From contig NC_091321.1 of assembly GCF_038502225.1 (NCBI RefSeq), positions 37,411,522 through 37,475,521 of the forward strand: a stretch of 64,000 nucleotides of DNA, written 5' to 3'. Shown piece after piece: positions 9,967 through 22,175 of the stretch. Numbering within the stretch: position 1 is the first letter of the stretch; each line of letters starts with the position of its first letter. A model generated the notes under the pieces. The model searched no databases. It worked only from the letters and a program-made list of their open reading frames with translations, and was not told the origin of the DNA. The DNA comes from Cherax quadricarinatus. Lineage: Eukaryota; Arthropoda; Malacostraca; Decapoda; Parastacidae. The position numbers were made by a program, and so were the translations under genes.

Positions 9967-12270
9967 GTGTGGAATATTGGGTGTTTTAGGAGTGGGGAGC
10001 AGGCAGAGCTAGGGGGCAGAATTAGTGAACAGGAAGTGGGGGAGGCGGTAATGAGCACGAGTTGGGGAAAGGTGCCAGGGATTGATGGGATCCCTAATGA
10101 CTTCTATATAGCAAATTGGGATTGTATGAAAGAATGTCTGGTCTCTTTGCTAAACTGTATGAAGGAAGGGGGTGTGATGGGGAAGACACAGGGCATGGGG
10201 GTAGTTGTCTTGGTTCATAAAGGTAAGGAAGGGGGTGTGATGGGGAAGACACAGGGCATGGGGGTAGTTGTCTTGGTTCATAAAGGTGGGGGGAAGACCC
10301 TGGAGGCCTATAGGGCGATCTACCTCATGTGTTCTGATTATAAATTATTTGCAAAGATGTTAGGCAATCGTATGAAAAAGGTGATTGACTTAGTTATACA
10401 AAGAGGACAGTATAGGATACCAGGTCAATGTATGCGAGAGGGGAACGGGAGGATTAGAGACTTTTTGGAGGGAAGACAGAGGAGGGGGGGGCGTCCTGGG
10501 GATCGATTGGAATCAGGCATATGACTGCATTGATAGAAGAATGCTGAGGATAATTTTACAGGCACAGGGATTTGGGGATGAGATAGTGCGGTGGGTGAAT
10601 ACTTTGTATACGCCTGCAAGGGTCAGAGTATAGGTAAATAGGAAGTTGGGGCTGCTGGTGCAGTTAGGGAGAGGTTTGAGACAGGGTTGTCCCTTGTCTG
10701 AAATCCTCTTTGCATGCTTGCAAGACCCCTTTTATAGGCTTATAGAGGAAGGGGTGAGGGAACTGGGTGGGGAGGGTCCTAGCAGGGCTGGGATTGTGGG
10801 GTATGTGGATGACACCACAGTTTTAGTGGGAGAGGAGACTGGTTTGGGGAATGTGGGCCATATAATTGAGGTCTTTGGAGCGGCTACTGGGATGAGGGTT
10901 AATGGGGTAAAATCTAAGTTATTGGAAGTAGGTATGTGGGTGGGGGGGGGGGAAGCGCAAGGGTGGAACGTTGTGGATAGAATTAAGATCTGTGGGGTTG
11001 CGTACATGGGAAAGTGCAGAAGGTAAATTCTGGAGAGGTCGTGAGTAGGGCATTGGGTAGGATGCGAGGGTGGAGGGCCGGGGATACAACGTTGCAGCAG
11101 AGGGTGATGGTGGTAAACTCTCTTGTGTATAGCAAGGTATGTGGGGTAGCAGAAGTATATCCCCAGAGGTCAAGCAATCTTGAGGAACTACAGAGGGTGT
11201 TATGGGAGTTATGGGAGGCCATGGCTACGGAAGGAGGTGGTCATGATGAGCATACGGCAGGGTGGGCTGGGTCTCATACCTTTGGGGACACATGTGAAGG
11301 CAATTTATGTGAAGCAGAGTTACCTGGGGGCGGTCGGGGAGAGGGGTATAAGAGTGGGAGCAGTCATGGAGGATGTGAGGAAATGGTGGACGGGGAAGGA
11401 GTTATTGGTGTGTGAAGATATAGTGTGCAATTTGTTGGCAACATGGGATGCAAGGAAGGTAAGGGTAAGCAGGTTTGAGAGAACAGGTAGGCAGGGGCAG
11501 GTGATACAGGGAGTAGAAACTTACCCGATGTATGACTGGAGGGGAATTTTGGGAGACTTTAGAAAGTTCAGATTACAGCTGCAGGTTTGGGAGCTGGTGT
11601 ATAGGTTCTTGTTGGGAATTTTAGCATCGATATCTGTGCTTTTTAGGATAGGTTATGTGGGTGTGGGGAATTGTCCACTATGTGGGGAGGAGGAGACAGC
11701 CTTCCATGCTGTATATTTTTGTGGAACCTTGTGGGCTGTAACGTTATGGTTAGCGAGGGTCTTTTGTGTAGGGGTAGGGGGGGGGGGGTAACATTTCGAC
11801 TTTGAGGACTTTGCATTTTGATGTGGGAGGGGTAACCAAGGATGTCTGACGGGCTGTGATGTATGTGGTGGCAGATTTTTTGTATGTTTCATGGGGGTAT
11901 GAGGGAGGTGGGGGGTGGTTGTAGGGTACGGGCACTTGCAGCACGTGTGTACCACATGGTTTGTAGGAATAAGCTTCTATATGGGAGGAAGTGGGTAAAT
12001 AGTTTTTCTTTGGGTTATCGCAATCTGACGATAGGTGTGTTGGGAGCAGGGCAGCACTGGGATGGGTTGAGTTCCCTGGGACTGTCACTATGTTTTCGAG
12101 TTAGTAGAGGTTCGAATGTGGTAAGACAGTAAGTGGTAGTGCCGTATGTGGGTGTGCAGTCTTTAAGCATGGGGGGGGGGTTATGGTGGGGGGTGGACAA
12201 TGGACATACGGATTTTAATGACTGGGGTTTTGACTTAAGACTGAAGGTGTAGTTTTGTGAGAGTGGACTT
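9967..12270 (+). pseudogene. Tx1/L1-group LINE ORF2 remnant (RT and C-terminal zinc finger)
   Basis: Successive frames encode a non-LTR RT. The order is VPGIDGIPNDFY near 10075, YKLFAKMLGNRMKKVI near 10340 (the L1/Tx1-type block), QGCPLSEILF near 10683, GYVDDTTVL near 10798 as the catalytic box, and CPLCGEEETAFHAVYFC near 11672, the C-terminal CCHC finger typical of this group. At least three frame changes and several stops break it. A 63-bp in-frame tandem duplication lies at 10162-10287. The coding strand is strikingly G-rich. The 5' endonuclease part is absent. Confidence 0.7.
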
Positions 12271-13230
12271 GAGTATAATATAGTTGATATGGGGTCAGGG
12301 GCTCTGGGAGGCTTTCTGATGTGCCAGGGGCCAGGATGGTTTTTGAATGCTAGTAGTAGTACGGCTCTGTATATGTATTATGGGCCTTATGTATGGTATC
12401 AGGTATTTTTTAGCTCGTGTGTGATCTGTTTCTGTCGAATGACAGACTTTGGTTTTATTGGTAGGGTGTGAAAAAATTTTCTTTTTTTTCCCCTGTAAGG
12501 TTGGATACTCCAGGGGGTAATTATACTTTGCAATTCTTGGTCTATAATATTCTTTTTATTAACTGAAACTCTGTATGTCTTATATATAAATGATTTTGGA
12601 AAGTTGCCTTTGTATGTTTAAAATTTTATTCTTGAGTGATGTGGACCTGTTTTTATGTCAAAGATGGTACATACTGTTGTTATGTGCTCTCATGTGCAAG
12701 TGCTGTAAGATATATGTAACTAGTAGACTGTAGCTTTGGTTTATGTTTTAGGACCTTTGGTGTCATTTGAATTTTATGTGTTAAGTCCTTTTGTGTTGTA
12801 AATTAATGATACATTTGGACTGTATTGTATTTATGTGTTTCCTGGCGTGAATTTCAAGAGGATCTTTTACTCAGTTTCCGGTTCTAGAGTTGATAAAACA
12901 ATTAGAAAGTAGGTTAATTTAGGGAGGTATCATCATCAGTTGCTTGTTTTTCATTTCTATATTCAAATCTCTTAAATATGTTTTTTTTTTTCAGTAGAAC
13001 ATAGTAACTGTAAAGTGAGGAGTACAGTTGGTAGAATCTATGACTTGCAGGTCTGGCAGCAGGGATGAGGAAGTTAGTTTTTTACAGGACTCGGTAGATA
13101 AAGAACATTCCTTCTTTGCCATTAAAGTAGTTTGGCACTGTCTTCTTCACTTCCTGTTGAGCAAAATAGAAAATTAATTATTTCAGTAGTATGGTTTATA
13201 TAAACTGCAAAGATTGTACTATATTTGTCT
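12271..13230. other. no recognisable feature
   Basis: AT-rich with T-rich runs. It may include the 3' untranslated part of the preceding Tx1/L1-type element, but nothing specific supports this. No long ORF, SINE or terminal repeat was recognised. Confidence 0.4.
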
Positions 13231-14760
13231 AGGTAGTAGGTTGGTAGACAGCAACCACCCAGGGAGGTACTACCGTCCTGTGGTAGTAGGTTGGTAGAGA
13301 GCAACCACCCAGGGAGGTACTACCGTCCTGTGGTAGTAGGTTGGTAGAGAGCAACCACCCAGGGAGGTACTACCGTCCTGTGGTAGTAGGTTGGTAGACA
13401 GCAACCACCCAGGGAGGTACTACCGTCCTGTGGTAATAGGTTGGTAGACAGCAACCACCCAGGGAGGTACTACCGTCCTGTGGTAGTAGGTTGGTAGACA
13501 GCAACCACCCAGGGAGGTACTACCGTCCTGTGGTAGTAGGTTGGTAGAGAGCAACCACCCAGGGAGGTACTACCGTCCTGTGGTAGTAGGTTTGTAGACA
13601 GCAACCACCCAGGGAGGTACTACCGTCCTGTGGTAGTAGGTTGGTAGACAGCAACCACCCAGGGAGGTACTACCGTCCTGTGGTAGTAGGTTGGTAGACA
13701 GCAACCACCCAGGGAGGTACTACCGTCCTATGGCAGTAGGTTGGTAGACAGCAACCACCCAGGGAGGTACTACCGTCCTGTGGTAGTAGGTTGGTAGACA
13801 GCAACCACCCAGGGAGGTACTACCGTCCTGTCGTAGTAGGTTGGTAGACAGCAACCACCCAGGGAGGTACTACTGTCCTGTGGTAGTAGGTTGGTAGACA
13901 GCAACCACCCAGGGAGGTACTACCGTCCTGTCGTAGTAGGTTGGTAGACAGCAACCACCCAGGGAGGTACTAACGTCCTATGGCAGTAGGTTGGTAGACA
14001 GCAACCACCCAGGGAGGTACTACTGTCCTGTGGTAGTAGGTTGGTAGACAGCAACCACCCAGGGAGGTACTACCGTCCTGTGGTAATAGGTTGGTAGACA
14101 GCAACCACCCAGGGAGGTACTAACGTCCTATGGCAGTAGGTTGGTAGACAGCAACCACCCAGGGAGGTACTACCGTCCTGTGGTAGTAGGTTGGTAGACA
14201 GCAACCACCCAGGGAGGTACTAACGTCCTGTGGTAGTAGGTTTGTAGACAGCAACCGCCCAGGGAGGTACTACCGTCCTATGGCAGTAGGTTGGTAGACA
14301 GCAACCACCCAGGGAGGTACTACCGTCCTGTGGTAATAGGTTGGTAGACAGCAACCACCCAGGGAGGTACTACCGTCCTGTGGTAATAGGTTGGTTGACA
14401 GCAACCGCCCAGGGAGGTACTACCGTCCTATGGCAGTAGGTTGGTAGACAGCAACCACCCAGGGAGGTACTACCGTCCTGTGGTAATAGGTTGGTAGACA
14501 GCAACCACCCAGGGAGGTACTACCGTCCTGTGGTAGTAGGTTGGTAGACAGCAACCACCCAGGGAGGTACTACCATCCTGTGGTAATAGGTTGGTAGACA
14601 GCAACCACCCAGGGAGGTACTACCGTCCTGTGGTAGTAGGTTGGTAGACAGCAACCGCCCAGGGAGGTACTACCGTCCTGTAGCAGTAGGTTGGTAGACA
14701 GCAACCACCCAGGGAGGTACTACCGTCCTATGGCAGTAGGTTGGTAGACAGCAACCACCC
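13231..14760. repeat. 50-bp minisatellite, about 30 copies
   Basis: Tandem array of a 50-bp unit containing GGTAGTAGGTTGGTAGACAG and CAACCACCCAGGGAGGTACT. Copies differ by a few substitutions (for example GACA/GAGA and CGTCCTG/CGTCCTA). Each unit contains two nested inverted repeats (GTAGTA/TACTAC and GGTTG/CAACC) and can fold into a hairpin. The array ends exactly where LINE B begins. Confidence 0.95.
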
Positions 14761-17700
14761 AGCACACTCACAACTATTCCCATAACCCCACAACCTGTCA
14801 CACCATCCCAACACACACTACAATCCATACCCCAGCTTCCACCCAACACCGAGCTATAGAATCCCACAGTATGCTATCAGGTCTCCCACCCTCACAGGCC
14901 CCCCAAACCACAGTGTTGGAAAGGAAACTGATGGTATGGTACACAAATGCTGATGGAATAACAAATAAGTGGGAGGAGTGGCACGAAAGAGTCAAAGAGG
15001 CATCACCGGACATCATAGCGCTCACAGAAACCAACAAGCTTACAGGTATGATAACAGATGCCATCTTTCCAACGGGATACCAGATCCTGAGGAAAGACAG
15101 AGGGAACAGGGGGGGTGGAGGAGTGGCATTGCTGATCAAAAATCGATGGAATTTTGATGAGCTGGAGAGAGGAGACAGCAGAGAAGAAAGTGATTACATA
15201 ACGGGAACGCTTCAATCTGGAGGTCCCAAGGTGGTAATAGCAGTGATGTATAACCCACCACAGAACAGCAGGAGGCCAAGGCAAGAGTACGACGAGAGCA
15301 ATAGAGCGATGGTTGACACACTGGCTGCAGTGGCCAGAAGAGCTCATGCATGCAGGGCAAAGCTCCTGATCATGGGTGACTTTAACCACAAGGAGATCAA
15401 TTGAGAGAACTTGGAGCCACATGGGGGCCAAGATACATGGAGGGCTAAGATGATGGAGGTGGTACTGGAAAACTTCATGTACCAACACATAAGGGACACT
15501 ACAAGAGAGAGAGGAGAGGATGAACCAGTAAGGCTGGACTTAGTATTCACCTTGAGTAGTGCAGATATCGAGGACATCACATATGATATACCCCTTGGGG
15601 CCAGCGATCATGTGGTTTTAAGCTTCGAATACACAGTAGAGCTACAAGTGGAGGGAGAAGCCAAACTACAAGAAAGGGGACTACACAGGAATGAGGAACT
15701 TTCTGAACGGGGTTCAATGGGACAGAGAACTGGCAGGGAAGCCAGTTAATGAGATGATGGAATATGTATCAACAATATGCAAGGAGGCTGAGAAGAGGTT
15801 TGTACCCAAGGGTAACAGGAATAATGAAAAAGCCAGGATGAGCCCATGGTTCACCCAAAGGTGCAGGGAGGCAAAACCAAGTGTGCTAGGGAATGGAAGA
15901 AATATAGAAGGCAAAGGACCCAGGAGAATAAGGAGAGCAGTCGTTGAGCCAGAAACGAATATGCACAGATAAGAAGGGAGACCCAAAGACAATATGAAAA
16001 CGACATAGTAGCGAAAGCCAAATCTGACCCGAAACTGTTATACAGCCACATCAGGAGGAAAACAACAGTCAAGGACCAGGTAATCAGGCTAAGGAAGGAA
16101 GGAGGAGAGACAACAAGAAATGACTGTGAAGTATGTGAGGAATCCAACAAGAGATTCAAAGAAGTGTTCACAGAGGAGACAGAAGGGGCTCCAGAAAGAT
16201 GGAGAGGTGGGGCACACCATCATGTGCTGGACACAGTGCACACAACCGAGGAAGAAGTGAAGAGGCTTCTGAGTGAGCTCGATACCTCAAAGGCAATGGG
16301 GCCAGATAACATCTCCTCATGGGTCCTGAGAGAGGGAGCAGAGGCGCTATGTGTACCCCTAACAACAACATTCAATACATCTATCGAAACAGGGAGATTG
16401 CCTGAGGCATGGAAGACTGCAAATGTAGTCCCAATCTTTAAAAAAGGAGACAGACATGAAGTACTAAACTACAGACCAGTGTCACTGACATGTATAGTAT
16501 GCAAAATCATGGAGAAGATTATCAGGAGAAGAGTGGTGGAACACCTAGATAGGAACGATCTCATCAACAGCAGCCAACATGGTTTCAGGGACGGGAAATC
16601 CTGTGTCACAAACCTACTGGAGTTCTATGACATGGTGACAGCAGTAAGACAAGAGAGAGAGAGGGGTGGGTGGATTGCATATTCGTGGACTGCAAGAAGG
16701 CGTTTGACACAGTTCCACACAAGAGATTGGTGCAAAAACTGGAGGACCAAGCAGGGATAACAGGGAAGGCACTACAGTGGATCAGGGAATATTTGTCAGG
16801 AAGACAGCAGCGAGTCATGGTACGTGGCGAGGTGTCAGAGTGGGCACCTGTGACCAGCGGGGTCCCACAGGGGTCAGTCCTAGGACCAGTGCTGTTTCTA
16901 GTATTTGTGAACGACATGACGGAAGGAATAGACTCTGAGGTGTCCCTGTTTGCAGATGACGTGAAGTTGATGAGAAGAATTCACTCGATCGAAGACCAGG
17001 CAGAACTACAAAGGGATCTGGACAGGCTGCAGACCTGGTCCAGCAATTGGTTCCTGGAGGTCAATCCCACCAAGTGCAAAGTCATGAAGATTGGGGAAGG
17101 GCAAAGAAGACCGCAGACGGAGTACAGTCTAGGAGGCCAGAGACTACAAACCTCACTCAAGGAAAAAGATCTTGGGGTGAGTATAACACCAGGCGCATCT
17201 CCTGAAGTGCACATCAACCAAATAACGGCTGCAGCATATGGGCGCCTAGCAAACCTCAGAACAGCATTCTGACATCTTAATAAGGAATCGTTCAGGACCC
17301 TGTACACCGTGTACGTTAGGCCCATATTGGAGTATGCGGCACCAGTTTGGAACCCACACCTAGCCAAGCACGTAAAGAAACTAGAAAAAGTGCAAAGGTT
17401 TGCAACAAGACTAGCCCCAGAGCTAACAGGAGAGGTTAAGGGAAATCAACCTGACGACACTGAAGGACAGGGGAGGTAGGGGGGACATGATAACGACATT
17501 CAAAATACTGAGAGGAATTGACAAGGTGGACAAAGACAGGATGTTTCAGAGATTGGACACAGTAACAAGGGGACACAGTTGGAAGTTGAAGACACAGATG
17601 AATCACAGGGATGTTAGGAAGTATTTCTTCAGCCACAGAGTAGTCAGTAAGTAGAATAGTTTGGGAAGCGATGTAGTGGAGGCAGGATCCATACATAGCT

Positions 17701-17830
17701 TTAAGCAGAGGTATGATAAAGCTCACGGTTCAGGGAGAGTGATCTAGTAGTGATCAGTGAAGAGGCGGGGCCAGGAGCTTGGACTCGACCCCTGCAACCT
17801 CAACTAGGTGAGTACAACTAGGTGAGTACA
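14761..17830 (+). pseudogene. LINE family B (CR1/Jockey-type), decayed EN-RT copy
   Basis: Non-LTR retrotransposon ORF2. The endonuclease domain (YTNADGITNKWEEW near 14940, ETN near 15025, GDFNHKEIN near 15375) is followed by an RT with MGPDNISSWVL near 16298, NYRPVSLTC near 16470, DCKKAFDTVPHK near 16688, GVPQGSVLGPVLF near 16860 and FADDVKL near 16950. Breaks include a stop at 15402-15404 where Trp is expected, frameshifts near 15700, 15970 and 16680, a CpG-type nonsense change at 17270-17272 and a deletion near 17430. The better preserved copy at 34170-36027 shows the original frame. The 3' end is a short TAGGTGAGTACAAC tail. Confidence 0.85.
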
Positions 17831-17859
17831 CCTCTCTGGATTTTCATCCATTTTCTTAC

Positions 17860-18000
17860 TAGCTCTTGTTTATTTCCTCTTATCTCCATGGGGAAGTGAA
17901 ACAGAATTCTTCCTCCGTAGGTCATGCGTGTCGTAAGAGGCGACTAAAATGCTGGGAGTAAGGGGCTAGTAACCCCTTTTGTATACATTACTACATTTAA
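17860..18000 (+). mobile_element. RTE-associated 5' sequence fragment
   Basis: The segment with CCATGGGGAAGTG, GCGTGT, ACTAAAATGC and GGGGCTAGTAACCCCTTTT is also found on the minus strand at about 60370-60480, directly upstream of an RTE-type endonuclease. It is therefore probably the 5' end of the same family or a SINE derived from it. No coding part follows here. Confidence 0.55.
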
Positions 18001-18130
18001 AAAATTTTAATTTTTCTTTTCTACGTCACCTACCTCGGTGGGATATGGCCAGTTGTTGGAAAAAAACGATTATGTATTTATGTAAAATCGATCGTCTTTG
18101 GCAAGTTTTTGAGATTTGGAAGAATATATT

Positions 18131-18639
18131 TGTGGAAAATTCTGGTGTAATTTTCCCAAACCTGTAACACATAAATGTGTAATTAATGTGTTGCTGTTGG
18201 TCTGAAATATATATGAAAGTTGAAGAGGACCAACAGAGAAGCTCTGCGTATGTGCTGGGTAGGAGAGGGCACGCCATGGGCATGCAGGGGCAGTCTCGTT
18301 GGGTAAAGGCCTATGGCGCTGTGTCCTAGTTGACATAGAACCAGGAATTTGGCGGTTCCGACGGCCGAAACGTGATTAGTGGTCTCACTTCATAATAGGA
18401 AGTGTTGTAACTGTTCCTGGTGAAGAGTGAGGGAACGTAATTTAAGAAACTGCTATAAAAAAGTGGAAATAGTAAATAGCGAGGGACGCCGAGCCAGGAA
18501 CGACGTGACGCGCCATGACGAGTGTTCATTGGGAAAAATATCCAACTATTCAGTCCTCACGATCAACCTCTAACGTGTGTATATTAATGAGACATCAAGT
18601 CATCTTGTGAACTGTAGTGAAATCAGTGGTAACAACGCT
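18131..18639 (-). mobile_element. LTR subfamily B fragment, interrupted by the gap
   Basis: Reverse-complement match to 6800-7311, beginning TGTGGAAAATTC (the complement of the LTR 3' end) and running into the assembly gap at 18640. Only about half of an LTR is visible. No ORF. Confidence 0.7.
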
Positions 18640-18739
18640 NNNNNNNNNNNNNNNNNNNNNNNNNNNNNNNNNNNNNNNNNNNNNNNNNNNNNNNNNNNNN
18701 NNNNNNNNNNNNNNNNNNNNNNNNNNNNNNNNNNNNNNN
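18640..18739. other. assembly gap of 100 N
   Basis: Exactly 100 unknown bases, the usual size for a gap of unknown length. It lies at the edge of a long tandem array, so the array and the LTR may both extend into it. The ORF that spans it is meaningless. Confidence 0.99.
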
Positions 18740-21313
18740 GTGAAGAAGATCTTGTTGATGTTAGGTTAGTTGTAGCAGCAGTGAAGAAGGTCTTGTAGAT
18801 GTTAGTTGTAGCAGCAGTGAAGAAGATCTTGTAGATGTTAGGTTAGTTGTAGCAGCAGTGAAGAAGGTCTTGTAGATGTTAGTTGTAGCAGCCGTGAAGA
18901 AGGTCTTGTAGATTTTAGGTTAGTTGTAGCAGCAGTGAAGAAGGTCTTGTAGATGTTAGTTGTAGCAGCAGTGAAGAAGATCTTGTAGATGTTAGGTTAG
19001 TTGTAGCAGCAGTGAAGAAAGTCTTGTAGATGTTAGGTTAGTTGTAACAGCAGTGAAGAAGGTCTTGTAGATGTTAGGTTAGTTGTAGCAGCCGTGAAGA
19101 AGGTCTTGTAGATGTTAGGTTAGTTGTAGCAGCAGTGAAGAAGGTCTTGTAGATGTTAGTTGTAGCAGCCGTGAAGAAGGTCTTGTAGATGTTAGGTTAG
19201 TTGTAGCAGCCGTGAAGAAGGTCTTGTAGATATTAGTTGTAGCAGCCGTGAAGAAGGTCTTGTAGATGTTAGTTGTAGCAGCCGTGAAGAAGGTCTTGTA
19301 GATGTTAGTTGTAGCAGCCGTGAAGAAGGTCTTGTAGATGTTAGTTGTAGCAGCTGTGAAGAAGGTCTTGTAGATGTTAGTTGTAGCAGCCGTGAAGAAG
19401 GTCTTGTAGATGTTAGTTGTAGCAGCCGTGAAGAAGGTCTTGTAGATGTTAGTTGTAGCAGCAGTGAAGAAGGTCTTGTAGATGTTAGTTGTAGCAGCAG
19501 TGAAGAAGGTCTTGTAGATGTTTGTTGTAGCAGCAGTGAAGAAGGTCTTGTAGATGTTAGTTGTAGCAGCCGTGAAGAAGGTCTTGTAGATATTAGTTGT
19601 ACCAGCCGTAAAGAAGGTCTTGTAGATGTTAGTTGTAGCAGGAGTGAAGAAGGTCTTGTAGATGTTAGTTGTAGCAGCCGTGAAGAAGGTCTTGTAGATG
19701 TTAGTTGTAGCAGCCGTGAAGAAAGTCTTGTAGATGTTAGTTGTAGCAGCAGTGAAGAAGGTCTTGTAGATGTTAGTTGTAGCAGCTGTGAAGAAGGTCT
19801 TGTAGATGTTAGTTGTAGCAGCCGTGAAGAAGGTCTTGTAGATGTTAGTTGTAGCAGCAGTGAAGAAGGTCTTGTAGATGTTAGTTGTAGCAGCCGTGAA
19901 GAAGGTCTTGTAGATGTTAGTTGTAGCAGCAGTGAAGAAGGTCTTGTAGATGTTAGTTGTAGCAGCCGTGAAGAAGGTCTTGTAGATGTTAGTTGTAGCA
20001 GCCGTGAAGAAGGTCTTGTAGATGTTAGTTGTAGCAGCCGTGAAGAAGGTCTTGTAGATGTTAGTTGTAGCAGCCGTGAAGAAGGTCTTGTAGATGTTAG
20101 TTGTAGCAGCCGTGAAGAAGGTCTTGTAGATGTTAGGTTAGTTGTAGCAGCCGTGAAGAAGGTCTTGTAGATGTTAGTTGTAGCAGCCGTGAAGAAGGTC
20201 TTGTAGATGTTAGTTGTAGCAGCCGTGAAGAAGGTCTTGCAGATGTTAGTTGTAGCAGCCGTGAAGAAGGTCTTGTAGATGTTAGTTGTAGCAGCAGTGA
20301 AGAAGGTCTTGTAGATGTTAGTTGTAGCAGCAGTGAAGGTCTTGTAGATGTTAGGTTAGTTGTAGCAGCAGTGAAGAAGGTCTTGTATATGTTAGGTTAG
20401 TTGTAGCAGCAGTGAAGAAGGTCTTGTAGATGTTAGGTTAGTTGTAGCAGCCGTGAAGAAGGTCTTGTAGATGTTAGGTTAGTTGTAGCAGCCGTGAAGA
20501 AGGTCTTGTAGATGTTAGGTTAGTTGTAGCAGCAGTGAAGAAGGTCTTGTAGATGTTAGGTTAGTTGTAGCAGCAGTGAAGAAGGTCTTGTAGATGTTAG
20601 GTTAGTTGTAGCAGCAGTGAAGAAGGTCTTGTAGATGTTAGGTTAGTTGTAGCAGCAGTGAAGAAGGTCTTGTAGATGTTAGGTTAGTTGTAGCAGCCGT
20701 GAAGAAGGTCTTGTAGATGTTAGGTTAGTTGTAGCAGCCGTGAAGAAGGTCTTGTAGATGTTAGGTTAGTTGTAGCAGCAGTGAAGAAGGTCTTGTAGAT
20801 GTTAGTTGTAGCAGCAGTGAAGAAGGTCTTGTAGATGTTAGGTTAGTTGTAGCAGCAGTGAAGAAGGTCTTGTAGATGTTAGGTTAGTTGTAGCAGCAGT
20901 GAAGAAGGTCTTGTAGATGTTAGGTTAGTTGTAGCAGCCGTGAAGAAGGTCTTGTAGATGTTAGGTTAGTTGTAGCAGCCGTGAAGAAGGTCTTGTTTAT
21001 GTTAGGTTAGTTGTAGCAGCAGTGAAGAAGGTTTTGTAGATGTTAGGTTAGTTGTAGCAGCCGTGAAGAAGGTCTTGTAGATGTTAGGTTAGTTGTAGCA
21101 GCCGTGAAGAAGGTCTTGTAGATGTTAGGTTAGTTGTAGCAGCAGTGAAGAAGGTCTTGTAGATGTTAGTTGTAGCAGCAGTGAAGAAGGTCTTGTAGAT
21201 GTTAGTTGTAGCAGCCGTGAAGAAGGTCTTGTAGATGTTAGGTTAGTTGTAGCAGCCGTGAAGAAGGTCTTGTAGATGTTAGGTTAGTTGTAGCAGCCGT
21301 GAAGAAGGTCTTG
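18740..21313. repeat. 36/41-bp satellite array
   Basis: About 2.6 kb of tandem repeats of the unit TTGTAGCAGCCGTGAAGAAG plus GTCTTGTAGATGTTAG (36 bp). Many units carry an extra 5 bp, reading GTTAGGTTAG instead of GTTAG (41 bp), and the two types are interspersed in runs. The inserted 5 bp is a permutation of the arthropod telomere repeat TTAGG. The last copy degenerates at about 21310. The true length is unknown because of the adjoining gap. Confidence 0.95.
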
Positions 21314-21493
21314 GATGTCCTCTGAACCAAGATTCCATGATGTTGCAGTGTCTGACAAGTTGTGCAAGAAAGGTATAAACACACGGCTGCTACAACTAAC
21401 CCATCTCTTTGGGAAGGATCTACTTCCACTTGGGAATCCCGCCTACCAGTGACTTTTTCTGGCTCACGAAATCGTAATGATACGATTACAAAC

Positions 21494-21628
21494 AAACCAT
21501 ACCACGGGCTGGATTTGAACCCGCGGTCAGAGAGTCTCAAAACTCCAGACTGTCGCAGTGGCTACCGCGACGGTCTGGAGTTTTTGACTCTCTGACCGCG
21601 GGTTCAAATCCCGCCCGTGATATGGTTT
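21494..21628. repeat. head-to-head pair of tRNA-like SINE heads forming a hairpin
   Basis: A near-perfect inverted repeat: arms 21494-21556 and 21567-21628, with a loop of about 10 nt. Each arm carries a tRNA-like T-arm/B box (GGTTCAAATCC, minus strand in the left arm and plus strand in the right arm) and an AGTCTGGAG-type anticodon-arm-like segment. These are two tRNA-derived SINE heads in opposite orientation and not functional tRNAs. The flanking 21314-21493 looks like SINE tail sequence. Confidence 0.75.
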
Positions 21629-21689
21629 GACTATTTCTGTTAGTGGTTGGATCTGATTAGGTCTGTTTCAGTGTTCCTCCTCTGTTATG

Positions 21690-22175
21690 TTCTTGTGTAG
21701 TATTAGCAGCAGAGGCTATGTGATGGCAGGGTTAATTGTCTTGAGATTTTTTGCTAATACTTCTGAGAAGATGAAGATAACTTTATTTTGCTTCATCATC
21801 TCTGAAGTATTAGCAAAAGTCAACAAAATCCCCGAGGTATCTCAGTTTTGTGGCTATGTTAAATATCTTGTTGATATCATCTTCTAATACTCAGGACGGC
21901 AGGTACGAAAAGCTCTTAGGAACTCTGCGAGGAAAACATTCCTTTTAACCCTAGATTCATGACTGGAATAATAATAAATGAATGATGACACATTGGTGGT
22001 CTTCTTGTAAACTGTAAATTTGAGTCTTCTGTCGACGCGATGGATTAAAATATCTAAAAAGGGGAGAGTGTTATCTATTTCGTGATCTATTGTGAACTTA
22101 ATAGAAGGTACCAGACGATTGAGTCTAGGTAGGAACTCATCAGTGTTGTGATCTCTATGCCAAAGGCCTAGAGTT
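21690..22175 (-). pseudogene. Penelope-like element fragment (post-RT region)
   Basis: On the minus strand, 22135-21990 encodes NTLPFLDILIHRVDR, KFTVYKK and TNV, matching the FLD-L---FxxYRKPT block that follows the RT catalytic core in Penelope-like elements. Stops follow downstream. Short and non-functional. A hairpin with 25-bp arms (21751-21776/21791-21816) lies in its 3' part. Confidence 0.6.

Noticed and set aside
13231..14760. CRISPR-like array
   Set aside because: Units are contiguous tandem repeats without unique spacers, in an evidently eukaryotic genome. The same applies to 18740-21313.
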